From positions 682,001 to 746,000 of the forward strand of contig CBDHDJ010000002.1 in the NCBI GenBank assembly GCA_965261645.1: 64,000 bases of DNA, written 5' to 3'. The first letter of the stretch is position 1. The number at the start of each line of letters is the position of its first letter. The position numbers were made by a program, and so were the translations under genes. Positions 8,540 through 17,648 of this stretch are shown one piece after another. Under the pieces are notes generated by a model that did not search any database, was not told the DNA's origin, and saw only the letters and a list, made by a program, of their open reading frames with translations. This stretch comes from CBDHDJ01 sp965261645 (GTDB lineage Bacteria > Pseudomonadota > Alphaproteobacteria > SHVV01).

Positions 8540-8827
8540 TCAGCCTTCGAGCACCGTCTTCAACTCGCCAATCGTGTTGTCGAGCCGGCTCGACACATCG
8601 GCGGTGACTTTTTCAAGCGCGGCGTAGTCGCGCTCGATCTTGGCCAACTCGGCGTTATCGGCGCGCAGCGCCTTGACCTCGTCCGCGAGCCGCGCACGCT
8701 CCGCTTCGAGGGTGCCGACCTGTTCCGCCTTCTTGGTGACCCGCTGCATCGCCGCATCGAGCCGTTCGAGCAGCTTCTCGAAGCGGTTTCTGGCGGCGTC
8801 GAGATCGGACAAATCGGCAGATTTCAT
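8540..8827 (-). CDS. Coiled-coil protein upstream of zapA
   Basis: A 95-residue protein predicted to be almost entirely coiled coil: acidic/basic heptads such as FEKLLERLDAAMQRVTKKAE and LEAERARLADEVKALRADNA. It has no signal peptide or membrane segment. Similar short coiled-coil proteins (DUF4164-like, loosely ZapB-like) precede zapA in alphaproteobacteria, which suggests a role with ZapA at the division ring; this is inference from position. Start ATG 8827 opens the operon. Confidence 0.75.
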   Translation of the reverse strand: MKSADLSDLDAARNRFEKLLERLDAAMQRVTKKAEQVGTLEAERARLADEVKALRADNAELAKIERDYAALEKVTADVSSRLDNTIGELKTVLEG

Positions 8828-9175
8828 GGCGATGCAAATGACAAGGTTACGGCGCGTGACCCCTGATAGGAAAAACCAACCTTACTGTCTACAAAAATAT
8901 CTTTCTTCTAAATGAGTTACGGAGCAGTCCGCAGACAAAGAATAAGGTCCGTCCGACAATCGCGTCAACCTCGGAACGCCGCCGCCCGAAGCGCCCGCCG
9001 CGCGCCAACAAGCCAGTTGACGCGCCTCTCATTGCCCGTCATGTTTCCGCGGCGTCGCCCCACGATCCCGATTGTGGTTCAGCGCCGGTGCCCACCGCGT
9101 TCCGGTGAGTGGCACGCGTCAAGGGACTAAAGACCCGAACCCAGCCACAACATTGGTCGCTACGATGGGCCCGCA
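8828..9175. other. Intergenic region between divergent zapA and tkt units
   Basis: About 350 bases without a convincing gene. The left third (about 8870-8925) is locally A/T-rich, unlike its surroundings, and should hold the minus-strand promoter for the zapA unit; the right part should hold the tkt promoter. No terminator-like hairpin or conserved RNA was recognised. Confidence 0.5.
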
Positions 9176-11248
9176 ATGACGCTACATCAACAAAAGTCGA
9201 GCGAACGCCACGCGGCTCAAGCGCCAGACGAGCCCAACTCGGCATTGGCGGCGGCGCCCGGCGTGGTCCATGCGGAGCTCGCCAACGCCATCCGGGCGCT
9301 TGCCATGGACGCCGTCGAAGCGGCGCAATCCGGCCATCCCGGCATGCCCATGGGTATGGCCGACGTCGCCACCGTGTTGTTCTCGCGGTTTCTGAAGTTC
9401 GCGCCCGCCCATCCCGAATGGCCGGCGCGCGACCGGTTCGTGCTCTCGAACGGCCACGGCTCCATGCTGCTCTACAGCCTGGCCTACCTCACCGGCTACG
9501 AGGCGATCGACATCGATCAGATCAAGCGGTTTCGCCAGCTTGGGAGCCGCACGCCAGGCCACCCCGAGTTGGATCGCGCGGCCGGCGTCGAAACCACCAC
9601 CGGGCCCCTCGGCCAGGGCTTGAGCAACGCCGTCGGCATGGCGCTCGCGGAGCGCCATCTGGCCGCCGAATTCGGCGAAGATGCGGTCGGCCACTACACC
9701 TTCGTCATGGCGGGCGACGGTTGCCTGATGGAGGGAATCAGCCACGAAGCGACCTCGCTCGCGGGCCATCTTCGGCTCGCCAAGCTGATCGTGCTTTTCG
9801 ACGACAACAAGATTTCGATCGATGGCCCGACCGCGCTGGCGACGAGCGACGATGCGCTCGCCCGCTTCGCCGCCTCGGGATGGGAGACGCTTGCCGTGGA
9901 CGGCCACGATGGGGGCGAGATTGCCGCTGCGCTGACCACCGCTCAAGGGAGTGATCGGCCAACGCTGATCGCCTGCAGGACGATCATCGGCTTTGGCGCG
10001 CCCAACAAGCAGGGCCAGGCCTCGACCCACGGCGCACCGCTCGGCGCCGACGAGGTTGCGGCCGCGCGGCAGACGCTTGACTGGCAAGCGCCGCCGTTCG
10101 AGGTGCCGGCCGCCATTCTCACCGCGTGGCGCGCGATTGGCGCCCGTGGCGAAGCGGCGTACGACGCGTGGACCGGGACCATGGCGGCGCTCGATCCCGC
10201 CGTGCGCGCCGAGCTTGAGCGCCGCCTGAAGGGCGAGCTTCCCGGGGCGCTGAACGCGGCGCTCAGCGACTGCAAGCAAGCGCTTCTTGAAGAGGCGAGC
10301 GGCCAAGCCTGGGCCACCCGCAAGTCCTCGAACAAGGTGCTCGAGACGGTTAACCGGGTGGTGCCGGAGACGGTGGGCGGCTCGGCCGATCTCACCGGCT
10401 CGAACAATACGCTGACGCCCGATCTTGCACTCCTGACGCGGGATGATTATGGCGGCCGCTACATCCATTACGGCGTGCGCGAGCATGCGATGGCGGCCAT
10501 CATGAGCGGGCTCGCGCTGCACGGTGGCGTCATCCCCTACGGTGGGACGTTTCTTATCTTTTCCGATTACATGCGCCCGGCGCTCAGGCTCTCCGCCGTG
10601 ATGGGTCAACGGGTGATCTACGTGCTCACCCACGACTCGATCGGCCTCGGCGAGGACGGACCGACCCATCAGCCGATCGAGCATATGGCGGCGCTCCGGG
10701 CGATCCCGAATCTGCGCGTGCTCAGGCCGGCGGACGTGGTCGAGACGGCGGAGTGCTGGCAGCTCGCGCTGGCCCGCCGGGACGGCCCCTCGGTGCTGGC
10801 GCTTACCCGCCAAGGTGTCCCCCCGGTGCGGACCGCGCACAACGACGACAATCTCTGTTCGCGTGGGGCCTACGAGCTCGCTGCGGCCAAGGGGGACGCG
10901 CAGGTCACGTTGTTCGCCACCGGCTCGGAGGTGAGCCTCGCGCTCGCGGCGCGCGACATCCTGCAGGATGAAGGCCGCCCGACCCGCGTCGTCTCCATGC
11001 CTTGTCAGGAGCTGTTCGACCAGCAAGACGCCGGCTACCGTGAGCAGATCATCAGGCCCGAGACCGTGCGCGTGGCGGTCGAAGCGGCCGTCGGCCTCGG
11101 CTGGGAACGCTATATCGGCGAAGACGGCGGCTTTGTCGGCCTGACGACATTCGGCGCCTCGGCACCCGGCAGCGATCTCTACCGGCATTTCGGCCTGACG
11201 CCGGAGGCCGTCGCCGCGGCTGCGCGCGAGCGCTTGCGGACCAACTAG
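9176..11248 (+). CDS. tkt: Transketolase
   Basis: Thiamine-diphosphate enzyme of the pentose phosphate and Calvin pathways, 690 residues. Features: SGHPGMPMGMADVA (about 52-65), ThDP-binding GDGCLMEGISHEA with the following DDNK (about 180-210), and the pyrimidine-domain motifs HYGVREHAMAAIM and HDSIGLGEDGPTHQP (about 425-500). The N-terminal 25 residues are low in conservation, so a slightly later start is possible. It is 41 bases before gap, so the two are probably co-transcribed. Confidence 0.96.
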   Translation: MTLHQQKSSERHAAQAPDEPNSALAAAPGVVHAELANAIRALAMDAVEAAQSGHPGMPMGMADVATVLFSRFLKFAPAHPEWPARDRFVLSNGHGSMLLYSLAYLTGYEAIDIDQIKRFRQLGSRTPGHPELDRAAGVETTTGPLGQGLSNAVGMALAERHLAAEFGEDAVGHYTFVMAGDGCLMEGISHEATSLAGHLRLAKLIVLFDDNKISIDGPTALATSDDALARFAASGWETLAVDGHDGGEIAAALTTAQGSDRPTLIACRTIIGFGAPNKQGQASTHGAPLGADEVAAARQTLDWQAPPFEVPAAILTAWRAIGARGEAAYDAWTGTMAALDPAVRAELERRLKGELPGALNAALSDCKQALLEEASGQAWATRKSSNKVLETVNRVVPETVGGSADLTGSNNTLTPDLALLTRDDYGGRYIHYGVREHAMAAIMSGLALHGGVIPYGGTFLIFSDYMRPALRLSAVMGQRVIYVLTHDSIGLGEDGPTHQPIEHMAALRAIPNLRVLRPADVVETAECWQLALARRDGPSVLALTRQGVPPVRTAHNDDNLCSRGAYELAAAKGDAQVTLFATGSEVSLALAARDILQDEGRPTRVVSMPCQELFDQQDAGYREQIIRPETVRVAVEAAVGLGWERYIGEDGGFVGLTTFGASAPGSDLYRHFGLTPEAVAAAARERLRTN

Positions 11249-11289
11249 AGGCCGCACCCAACTTCCCGACAGCGAAGGGCGGAGGACGC

Positions 11290-12297
11290 ATGGCGGTTCG
11301 TGTCGCAATCAACGGTTTCGGGCGTATCGGCCGGCTCGTGCTGCGGGCGCTTCACGAATCCCGCCGGCGCGACATCAAGGTGGTGGGCATCAACGACCTC
11401 GGCCCGGTGGAGACCAACGTCCATCTGCTCAAATACGACTCCACGCACGGGCGCTTCCCGGGCTCGGTGAAAGTCGTGCGCGGCGGCATCGATATCGGCC
11501 GGGGGCGCATCCAGGTCACGGAGGAACGCGATCCCGCCAAGCTCCCCTGGCAGGCGCTTCGCATCGATGTCGCCCTCGAATGCACGGGGCTCTTCACCCA
11601 GCGCGAGCTCGCCGCCCACCATCTCGAGGCCGGTGCCAAGCGGGTGCTGATCTCGGCCCCGGCGGCGGGCGCGGACCTCACGGTGGTGTACGGCGTGAAC
11701 CACAAGAAGTTGCGCAAAAGCCACCGCGTGATCTCGAACGGCTCGTGCACCACCAACTGCCTCGCGCCGGTCGCCCAGGTGCTCAACGAGACCGTCGGCA
11801 TCGCCCAGGGCTTCATGAGCACGATACATGCCTACACCAGCGACCAGCCGGTTCTCGATACCCTCCACAGCGATCTCCGCCGGGCGCGCGGCGCCGCCCA
11901 GTCGATGATCCCCACCTCGACCGGCGCGGCGCGGGCGGTCGGGCTCGTGCTCCCGGAGCTCGCCGGCAAGCTCGATGGCATCGCGGTGCGCGTGCCCACC
12001 GCCAATGTCTCGCTCATCGATCTCACCTTCACGGCCAAGCGCCGGACCACAGCGGAGGCGCTCAACGCCGTGCTGGTCAAGGCCGCCCGCGGGCGTCTCA
12101 AAGGCGTTCTCGCGGTCGAAAACGAACCCCTCATTTCCGCCGACTACAACCACAACCCGGCGAGCTCGACGGTCGATCTCACGCAGACCCAGGTCATCGA
12201 CGGACGGCTCGCACGCGTTCTGTCGTGGTACGACAACGAATGGGGATTCGCCAACCGCATGGTGGACATCGCCGGTCTCGTCGGCAAACTCGGCTGA
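11290..12297 (+). CDS. gap: Type I glyceraldehyde-3-phosphate dehydrogenase
   Basis: GAPDH, 335 residues. The NAD-binding start is RVAINGFGRIGRLVLRA and the catalytic cysteine is in SNGSCTTNCLAPVAQ (about 151-165), with the paired histidine in STIHAYTSDQ and the C-terminal SWYDNEWGFANRM. A good ribosome site (GGAGG, 11280-11284) precedes ATG 11290. It follows tkt and precedes an unknown gene and aldolase. Phosphoglycerate kinase, commonly next to gap in related genomes, is absent. Confidence 0.97.
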   Translation: MAVRVAINGFGRIGRLVLRALHESRRRDIKVVGINDLGPVETNVHLLKYDSTHGRFPGSVKVVRGGIDIGRGRIQVTEERDPAKLPWQALRIDVALECTGLFTQRELAAHHLEAGAKRVLISAPAAGADLTVVYGVNHKKLRKSHRVISNGSCTTNCLAPVAQVLNETVGIAQGFMSTIHAYTSDQPVLDTLHSDLRRARGAAQSMIPTSTGAARAVGLVLPELAGKLDGIAVRVPTANVSLIDLTFTAKRRTTAEALNAVLVKAARGRLKGVLAVENEPLISADYNHNPASSTVDLTQTQVIDGRLARVLSWYDNEWGFANRMVDIAGLVGKLG

Positions 12298-12351
12298 GCC
12301 ATTTGGTGGGCTGCGAACCCCGGTAAAGGACAACCTCACGAGCCGCGCGCC

Positions 12352-12783
12352 ATGGCTCCCCGACCCATCATCGTTCACTCGGCCGAGCATATTCGCGCGG
12401 CGCTCGAAGCCGCCCATCAGCTCGGCGCCGAGGTGACGCTCCGCACCGCCCCCGGCGCCGCCCAGTACGCCGGGCCGCTCTATCTGATCAAGCTGGTCGC
12501 CCAGGTGGTCGACGGCGAACCCCGGCCGGCCGGCGCGGATCGCCTCGCTGGGGTGGTGCTCGACTGCGGCGGCGACGGCGCTCTGGCGCACGCGGCGCTG
12601 CGTGTCGGCTGGCGGGCTGTTCTGTTCACCGGCCCGGCCCGCGTGCGGGCCGAGGTGCGCGCCGCGGCCGCGGCGCACGGCGCTACAGTACTGAGCCGCG
12701 CCGCGCCGGCCCTCGATCTTCTCGACCAAGCCGCGCCGCTGGCCGCCTGCCACGCCTGGCTGAAGACCGACGCGCGGGCGTAA
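12352..12783 (+). CDS. Conserved-looking protein of unknown function between gap and fba
   Basis: A 143-residue soluble, Ala/Arg-rich protein with no recognised catalytic motif. It reads MAPRPIIVHSAEHIRAALEA at the N-terminus and has alternating hydrophobic strands and Ala-rich helices (GVVLDCGGDGALAHAALR, VGWRAVLFTG), suggesting an alpha/beta fold. It lies 54 bases after gap and 136 before fba, in the slot where pgk often lies. I do not recognise a function; codon use matches its neighbours, which supports a real gene. Confidence 0.7.
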   Translation: MAPRPIIVHSAEHIRAALEAAHQLGAEVTLRTAPGAAQYAGPLYLIKLVAQVVDGEPRPAGADRLAGVVLDCGGDGALAHAALRVGWRAVLFTGPARVRAEVRAAAAAHGATVLSRAAPALDLLDQAAPLAACHAWLKTDARA

Positions 12784-12919
12784 CGACATTGTCAGATGCC
12801 GGTCGCTGCGCTATTCAGAGTCGAAAAGAATTTGGCCGTCGCCGTGATCAACCAGTCGTGCGGATTCCATCCGTGACCGCGGCCGGGACCTCGCACCGAT
12901 CAGCGAAGGAGATGCGCCC

Positions 12920-13951
12920 ATGACAGCACATGACCTGAGGGCTACGGCCCGAGCGATGGTTGCTGAAGGCAAGGGTATTCTCGCGGCTGACGAAAGCACC
13001 GGCACCATCAAGCAGCGCTTCGACGCCATCGGGGTCGAATCGACCGAAGAAACGCGCCGCAACTGGCGTGAGCTCCTGTTCACAACGCCCGGCATCGCAC
13101 CGTTCATCAGCGGCGTAATCATGTATGATGAGACGCTCCGCCAAAACGCCGCGGATGGACGACCGCTCGCCCAGGTGTTGGCCGGCCAGGGAATCTTTCC
13201 TGGGATCAAAGTGGATAAGGGCGCCAAGGACCTCGCCGGCGCACCGGGCGAGAAGGTGACCGAAGGACTCGATGGCCTCAGCGAGCGGCTCGCCGAATAT
13301 GGCGAGCTCGGCGCCCGCTTCACCAAATGGCGCGCCGTGATCAAGATCGCGGACGGCACACCTAGCGCCACTTGCATCGCGACCAATGCCCATGCCCTCG
13401 CCCGCTTCGCGGCGCTCAGCCAGGCGGCCGGGCTCGTGCCCATCGTCGAGCCCGAGGTGCTGATGGACGGCGATCACGACATCGCGCGGGCGCGCGAGGT
13501 GACCGAAGCCACCTTGCACCAGGTGTTCGATGCGCTCTACGAGCAACGCGTTGTTCTCGAAGAGATGCTGCTCAAGCCCAACATGATCACGTCCGGGGCC
13601 GACTGCCCGACCCAGGCCGGCGTCGACGAGGTCGCCGAGACCACCGTTCGGAGCTTTCGCCGTGTCGTGCCCGCTGCGGTGCCGGGAATCGTATTCCTCT
13701 CGGGCGGCCAAAGCGAGGAGGCGGCCACAGCACACCTCAACGCGATGAACACGCGCAAGGCGGAGTCGCCGTGGCAATTGAGCTTCTCCTACGGGCGCGC
13801 CCTGCAAGCCTCCGCGCTCAAGACCTGGCAAGGCGATCCGGCGCGCACCGAAGCGGCCCAGAAAACCTTGCACGCGAGGGCGGAGCTCAACGGCCTGGCG
13901 CGTCACGGGACCTATTCGGGCGATCTGGAGAAGGAGCGCGCCGTCGCCTAG
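12920..13951 (+). CDS. fba: Fructose-bisphosphate aldolase class I
   Basis: Schiff-base aldolase, 343 residues, acting in glycolysis and gluconeogenesis. Diagnostic segments are GKGILAADESTGTIKQRF (about 19-36), LVPIVEPEVLMDGDHD (about 173-188) and EEMLLKPNMI (about 214-223), the last with the Schiff-base lysine. The C-terminus ends with the tyrosine-containing GTYSGDLEKERAVA tail. A GAAGGAG ribosome site precedes ATG 12920. Class I enzymes are less common than class II in bacteria but usual in alphaproteobacteria. Confidence 0.96.
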   Translation: MTAHDLRATARAMVAEGKGILAADESTGTIKQRFDAIGVESTEETRRNWRELLFTTPGIAPFISGVIMYDETLRQNAADGRPLAQVLAGQGIFPGIKVDKGAKDLAGAPGEKVTEGLDGLSERLAEYGELGARFTKWRAVIKIADGTPSATCIATNAHALARFAALSQAAGLVPIVEPEVLMDGDHDIARAREVTEATLHQVFDALYEQRVVLEEMLLKPNMITSGADCPTQAGVDEVAETTVRSFRRVVPAAVPGIVFLSGGQSEEAATAHLNAMNTRKAESPWQLSFSYGRALQASALKTWQGDPARTEAAQKTLHARAELNGLARHGTYSGDLEKERAVA

Positions 13952-13977
13952 CGCCGCGCCACAGAGGAGCCGGACAC

Positions 13978-14655
13978 ATTCCCAGCCGTGAGGAGCCCCC
14001 CGCCTGCCGGCTTTACCTCATCACGCCTGAGGCCTTCGAGCCGCACGCTTTAGCCGGTCCCCTCGCCGCGGCGCTCGCGGCCGGCGACGTCGCCTACGTC
14101 CAGCTCCGCATGAAAGGCGTTGACGACGATGCGGTGCGAGGGGCGGCCCGGCGGCTCCATCCATTGTGCCGCGATCATGGGGTCCCCTTCCTCATCAACG
14201 ATCGGCCCGATCTCGCGGCGGGGACGGGCGCCGACGGCGTCCATATCGGACAGGGGGATGTCGATTACGCGACCGCCCGGCGTCTTGTGGGCGCGGACAA
14301 GATCGTCGGCGTGACGTGCCACGATTCGCGCGAACTCGCCGAGGCGGCCGCGGCGGCTGGCGCCGATTATGTCGCCTTCGGCGCGTTCTACCCGACGACG
14401 ACCAAGACGCCGAAAACGCGCGCCACGCCCGAGCTCTTGCGCCGGTGGCGCGGCCATTCGAGCGTGCCCTGCATCGCCATCGGCGGCATCACGCCGGCCA
14501 ACTGCGCACCGCTCGTCGCGGCGGGCGCCGATTACCTCGCCGTGATCACCGCTGCCTGGCAGCACGGCGATGGACCCGCGGCGGCCATCCGGGCGTTCAA
14601 CCGAGCGATTGCGGATGCCCTCGCGCCGCGCCGCGAGGGCCTGGCCGGCAATTGA
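13978..14655 (+). CDS. thiE: Thiamine phosphate synthase
   Basis: TIM-barrel enzyme that joins HMP-PP and HET-P; about 225 residues. Motifs: RLYLITPEAF at the start, NDRPDLAAGTGADGVHIGQ (about 72-90), GVTCHDSRELAEAAAAGADY-type phosphate region, and IAIGGITPANCAPLVAAGAD near 170. No ATG, GTG or TTG in frame lies near the family N-terminus. ATT 13978, eight bases after GAGGAG (13964-13969), is the best-placed start and would be unusual. It follows fba by 26 bases. Function is clear; the start is not. Confidence 0.85.
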   Translation: MPSREEPPACRLYLITPEAFEPHALAGPLAAALAAGDVAYVQLRMKGVDDDAVRGAARRLHPLCRDHGVPFLINDRPDLAAGTGADGVHIGQGDVDYATARRLVGADKIVGVTCHDSRELAEAAAAAGADYVAFGAFYPTTTKTPKTRATPELLRRWRGHSSVPCIAIGGITPANCAPLVAAGADYLAVITAAWQHGDGPAAAIRAFNRAIADALAPRREGLAGN

Positions 14656-14680
14656 TTCAGCAACTGCGAGGTGCTAGGGT
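14653..14680 (+). promoter_or_regulatory. Putative sigma-70 promoter for efp
   Basis: TTGATT (14653-14658) and TAGGGT (14675-14680) are separated by 16 bases, and lie about 80 bases before the efp start. The -35 overlaps the last codons of thiE. The match is moderate; no other good promoter was seen in this gap. Confidence 0.4.
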
Positions 14681-14760
14681 CCGCGCCGCTTTCAGGCGGC
14701 GGCAACGGACCGCCCGGGCGAACCGTCCGGCCCGTCCCAACCAACCCCGGAACCCAGATC

Positions 14761-15327
14761 ATGAAAATCAGTGGCAACGCCATTCGCCCCGGCATGGTGA
14801 TCGAGCATCGGGACCAACTCTGGGAGGCGGTCAAGATCCAGCACACGCAACCGGGCAAGGGCGGTGCGTACCTGCAGGTGGAACTCAAGAACCTGCGCGA
14901 CGGCACCAAGCTCAACGAGCGCTTCCGCTCCTCGCAGGACGTCGAGCGCGTGCGCCTCGATCAGAAGAAGCACCAGTATCTCTATGCCGATGGCGACATG
15001 CTGACCTTCATGGACAATGCGAGCTATGAGCAGACCGCATTGCCGCGCGAGCAAGTCGGCGAAGGTGCCGTGTTCCTGCAGGATGGCATGACCGTCATGA
15101 TTGAAAGCCATGAGGGGCAAGTCCTCGGCGTCAACCTGCCCGAAACGGCAGTCCTCGCCGTCGCCGAAACGGAACCCGTCGTCAAAGGCCAAACCGCAGC
15201 CGCCTCGTTCAAGCCTGCGGTGCTGGAGAACGGCGTGCGCACCATGGTGCCGCCTTTCATCGCGGAGGGCGATCGCATCGTCGTCAACACCCCAGACGGG
15301 TCCTACGCCAAGCGCGCCGAAGGCTGA
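14761..15327 (+). CDS. efp: Elongation factor P
   Basis: EF-P relieves ribosome stalling at polyproline; 188 residues. It starts MKISGNAIRPGMVIEHRDQL and has the modification-loop lysine in HTQPGKGGAYLQ (about residue 34). The S1-like C-terminal domain ends TPDGSYAKRAEG. Polyproline-rich targets are present in this window (the OmpA-like protein at 16.4 kb), so the factor is likely important here. Start chosen at ATG 14761 on family length. Confidence 0.97.
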   Translation: MKISGNAIRPGMVIEHRDQLWEAVKIQHTQPGKGGAYLQVELKNLRDGTKLNERFRSSQDVERVRLDQKKHQYLYADGDMLTFMDNASYEQTALPREQVGEGAVFLQDGMTVMIESHEGQVLGVNLPETAVLAVAETEPVVKGQTAAASFKPAVLENGVRTMVPPFIAEGDRIVVNTPDGSYAKRAEG

Positions 15328-15350
15328 ATCGTCGGTGCCCGACGCACGTC

Positions 15351-16154
15351 ATGGCCCCTAGGTCCGCCCTGATCAACGTCATGACCGGCGCCGTGCGCAA
15401 GGCGGCGCGGGGTCTTCGCCGCGACTTCGGCGAGGTCGAGCAGCTGCAGGTCTCGAAGAAGGGACCGGCGGACTTCGTATCCGTCGCCGATACGCGCGCC
15501 GAACAGATTCTTCGCCGCGAGCTCGAAAAGGCCCGGCCCGACTTCGGGTTCCTTAATGAGGAACAGGGCGAAATCGCGGGCGCCGATCCAAGCCACCGCT
15601 GGCTGATCGACCCGCTCGACGGCACCACCAATTTCCTTCACGCCATCCCCCACTTCTGCCTATCGATCGCGCTCGAGAAGGACGGCGATGTCGTCGCGGG
15701 TATGGTCTACGATCCGCTGCGCGATGAAATGTTCTGGGCGGAGAAAGGCGACGGCGCCTTTCTCAACGGGCACCGGCTACGCGTGTCGGCGCGGAACCGC
15801 ATCGATGAGGCCGTCGTCGCCACCGGCATTCCTCATCTCGGCCGGGCCGATCATGCATTATTCTTGCAGCGACTCGAGAAGGTTATGGCCGCTTTTGCCG
15901 GCATCCGCCGGTTCGGCTCGGCAGCGCTCGATCTCGCCTATGTCGCCGCGGGGCGCTACGACGGGTTCTGGGAGACCCACCTCGCGCCGTGGGACGTCGC
16001 CGCGGGCATCATCCTGGTGCGCGAGGCGGGCGGCTACGTCAGCGAGATCGACGGCGGCGCCAACATGCTCGTCAGCGGTGACATCCTCGCCGCCAACGAC
16101 CAGCTCCACGCGCCGCTCGGCAATTTCCTGCGGGCGGCCTCGACACAGACCTGA
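15351..16154 (+). CDS. suhB: Inositol monophosphatase family protein
   Basis: Mg-dependent phosphatase of 267 residues. The metal-site motifs are WLIDPLDGTTNFLHAIPH (about 83-100) and WDVAAGIILVREAGGYVSEI (about 212-231), with the acidic NEEQGE near 66. SuhB-type proteins also act in transcription antitermination in E. coli; whether that holds here is unknown. It begins 23 bases after efp and is probably in the same transcript. Confidence 0.92.
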   Translation: MAPRSALINVMTGAVRKAARGLRRDFGEVEQLQVSKKGPADFVSVADTRAEQILRRELEKARPDFGFLNEEQGEIAGADPSHRWLIDPLDGTTNFLHAIPHFCLSIALEKDGDVVAGMVYDPLRDEMFWAEKGDGAFLNGHRLRVSARNRIDEAVVATGIPHLGRADHALFLQRLEKVMAAFAGIRRFGSAALDLAYVAAGRYDGFWETHLAPWDVAAGIILVREAGGYVSEIDGGANMLVSGDILAANDQLHAPLGNFLRAASTQT

Positions 16155-16355
16155 CCACCGCGCTCACCGCACGCCCTGGCGCCTGGTCTCTGCCGCCTGC
16201 CGTGGCGCCAAATCGGTTGTCCTGGATACCCCCCTAAGCTATTTTGCCCACAAGAAAAGTTCGTTTCTGAGAGGCGACGGGGGCGCATTTGACGTGCCGT
16301 TCGTGACGTCTCCTCGGCGAGCTATCCGATCGGCCGACGCGCGGGGGCGGGATTG

Positions 16356-17582
16356 GTGACAGGAAAGCTGGGTACATTGGTTGCGGTGATCGCCGTGTCG
16401 TTCGCGCTTCTGTTCGGGGGTGCGGCGCCGGCGCAGGACACCGTCATTCTCGGCGGCAGTGGGCTGCCCGGCGTGGAAGTCGACCTCGATGCGATCGAGG
16501 GCATCGACCGGCCCTACGGCGTAGCGCGCCTGTTCATGCCAGGCGGGCAGCCCGATGGTGCCCGCACGATCCGGCCGCGACCGCCCGAGATCAGCCTGGC
16601 GGCCCGCTCGCCGGCGGTCGCGACCACCCCAGCCAAACCCTCGAAAGCCGCCCGGACGAAGCAGGCGGCGCGTGCCGCTGCCAGCACCGTGACGGTCAAG
16701 CCGTTGCCAGCGGAAAAACGCAAACCCGTGCAGCCCCGAGTGCCGGCGGTCATGCTGCCGGCCGAAATGGGATCGGACGCGGCACCGATGACCGAGCCCG
16801 TTGCAGCGCCGTCCGTGGAACCCGAAGAGGCGACCGACGTCGCCGCGCTGGCGCCCGCAGATAAGCCGGAGGCCAAGGCGCCGCCACCCCCGCCCGCGCC
16901 CGAGCCCGAAACGGTGATCGAGGAACCTGCCGATACGGCGCCGGCGGAACCCGAAGAGGCCGAGCCGGCGGAGGTGAGCGCACCGGCGCCGACGGAGCCC
17001 GTCGAAGCGAAGGCCGGCGAGCCGCTACAAATCGTCCCGCCACCGCCACCGCCACCCGCGCCGGAGGACTCCGTTATCACCGCCCCCGTTCTCACGCCGC
17101 CGGAGCCCGAGACGGCCGCCGCCGCCGCGCCAGTGGAAGCCAAGGCGATAGCCGCACCGCCACCGCCGCCCCCAGCGGTGACCGAGGAAGAGGATCTACC
17201 CGCAGTCGAGTCCGCGAGCCAACAGGACGTGACCGTCGCCTCGCTGCAGCCCGCTGATCTCCCTCCGGTCGGCGAGACCGCCCTGCAGGTCCGCTTCGAT
17301 GCGGGAAGCTCAAGGCTGACCGCGGAAGCGCAACAGGCGCTGCAAAGCCTGGCGCCCGCCGTCATCGCCAGCGATGGCCGGCTGCAGCTCAAGGCTTACG
17401 CCGGCGCCAGTGGCGAATCCATCAGCACCGCGCGCCGGCTGTCGCTATCGCGCGCCTTGGCCGTGCGCGCCTTCCTGATCGAGCAAGACGTCAGGAGCAC
17501 GCGGATCGACGTCCGCGCCCTCGGCGTCGCTGCCGATACCGGCCCACCGGAGCGTGTCGACCTGGTCTACCTCGAGCGATAG
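16356..17582 (+). CDS. Exported proline-rich protein with OmpA-like C-terminal domain
   Basis: About 408 residues. An N-terminal signal peptide (hydrophobic run ending GGAAPAQD) is followed by a 230-residue Pro/Ala/Glu-rich linker with several PPPPPPP runs (about 225-275), then an OmpA-like peptidoglycan-binding domain (VRFDAGSSRLTAEAQQAL to the C-terminus, with SLSRALAVRAFLIEQ). Start is GTG 16356, or TTG 16353. It is followed by a MotA/TolQ-like and a MotB-like gene, so the three may form one envelope-spanning system. Low-complexity linker makes orthology hard to judge. Confidence 0.8.
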   Translation: MTGKLGTLVAVIAVSFALLFGGAAPAQDTVILGGSGLPGVEVDLDAIEGIDRPYGVARLFMPGGQPDGARTIRPRPPEISLAARSPAVATTPAKPSKAARTKQAARAAASTVTVKPLPAEKRKPVQPRVPAVMLPAEMGSDAAPMTEPVAAPSVEPEEATDVAALAPADKPEAKAPPPPPAPEPETVIEEPADTAPAEPEEAEPAEVSAPAPTEPVEAKAGEPLQIVPPPPPPPAPEDSVITAPVLTPPEPETAAAAAPVEAKAIAAPPPPPPAVTEEEDLPAVESASQQDVTVASLQPADLPPVGETALQVRFDAGSSRLTAEAQQALQSLAPAVIASDGRLQLKAYAGASGESISTARRLSLSRALAVRAFLIEQDVRSTRIDVRALGVAADTGPPERVDLVYLER

Positions 17583-17648
17583 CGCGATCGCCTCAGTGAT
17601 GACACAATCGCAAGGCAGGGTCTGGCACGGCACGACCAGGCTTTAGCG

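Noticed and set aside
9182..12789. Long open frames on the minus strand opposite tkt and gap (708 and 514 residues)
   Set aside because: They lie antisense to clear enzymes, are rich in Arg/Gly/His with no domain, and are expected shadows in GC-rich coding DNA.
13988..13990. GTG as the thiE start
   Set aside because: It is not in the thiE reading frame.
17030..17175. Repeat array in the OmpA-like gene
   Set aside because: The CCG/CCA/CCC runs are polyproline codons within an open frame, not an independent repeat element.
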